From contig CANHJA010000001.1 in the NCBI GenBank assembly GCA_947460795.1, positions 1-34,241 of the forward strand: a DNA stretch of 34,241 nucleotides, read 5' to 3'. The DNA comes from Bacteroidota bacterium (GTDB lineage: Bacteria > Bacteroidota > Bacteroidia > Chitinophagales > Chitinophagaceae). The translations under genes were made by a program, and so were the position numbers. The notes under the pieces are model-generated. The model saw nothing but the letters and a program-made list of their open reading frames with translations. It made no database searches and was not told the origin of the DNA. Positions 33,987-34,241 of this stretch are shown here, piece after piece (position 1 is the first letter of the stretch; the number at the start of each line of letters is the position of its first letter).

Positions 33987-34016
33987 TTGTTTTCAACAGC
34001 TTTTTAATTACTTTTG
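33987..34016 (+). promoter_or_regulatory. Promoter of lpdA
   Basis: TTG (33987-33989), a 19-nt spacer and TACTTTTG (34009-34016) give a full match to the Bacteroidota pattern, with a leader of about 20 nt. Confidence 0.8.
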
Positions 34017-34020
34017 CTAA

Positions 34021-34241
<221 letters not shown>

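Overview
The window comes from an AT-rich genome of the phylum Bacteroidota; the class cannot be fixed from this sequence. Three kinds of evidence support this. Secreted proteins carry type IX secretion (T9SS) C-terminal sorting domains. The primary sigma factor is the short Bacteroidota form. Promoters match the Bacteroidota pattern (TTG about 19 nt upstream of TAnnTTTG), and no Shine-Dalgarno rule is apparent. Most of the window looks like ordinary chromosome, with no integrase, transposase, phage gene, CRISPR array or tRNA that I can see.

Left part (1-15300): a 3'-truncated rRNA cytosine methyltransferase diverges from shikimate kinase (aroK), which overlaps a DUF423 membrane protein. A minus-strand glycolipid operon follows (methyltransferase, polyprenyl-phosphate glycosyltransferase, GT39-like integral membrane glycosyltransferase with a TPR tail). 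Then come pyruvate kinase, ribosomal protein L25/CTC, a cyclophilin, an orphan polytopic membrane protein, a second DPM1-like glycosyltransferase, an AhpD-like protein, a PfkB sugar kinase, a PG_1098-type methyltransferase and a two-gene membrane iron-sulfur oxidoreductase.

Centre (15500-22700): a PyrR-like phosphoribosyltransferase is followed by the most distinctive locus. This is an apparent minus-strand operon of an LptF/LptG-type LPS-export permease, a single protein fusing a PAP2 membrane phosphatase to CMP-Kdo synthetase (KdsB), and a TPR lipoprotein-like or secreted protein. The fusion keeps every PAP2 catalytic motif and every KdsB motif. Its predicted topology puts the phosphatase in the periplasm and KdsB in the cytoplasm, so it could couple Kdo activation with lipid A or undecaprenyl dephosphorylation beside the LPS exporter. 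A START-like protein, the primary sigma factor (rpoD) and a J-domain/KTSC protein follow.

Right part (22800-34241): three consecutive plus-strand genes encode secreted T9SS cargo (arylsulfotransferase-like, a two-domain beta protein, and CotH kinase with a lamin-tail domain). Next are three small minus-strand exported or anchored proteins (DUF5715-like, a GHY/WGCGTGC protein, a COG3650-like protein). An isolated fusA follows, without str-operon neighbours. Upstream of it lies a gene-free stretch with two copies of a palindromic REP/MITE-like element, one interrupted by a 19-nt hairpin, directly abutting a 13-unit, 21-bp tandem array. The window closes with DUF3817, an orphan exported protein and the start of dihydrolipoyl dehydrogenase.
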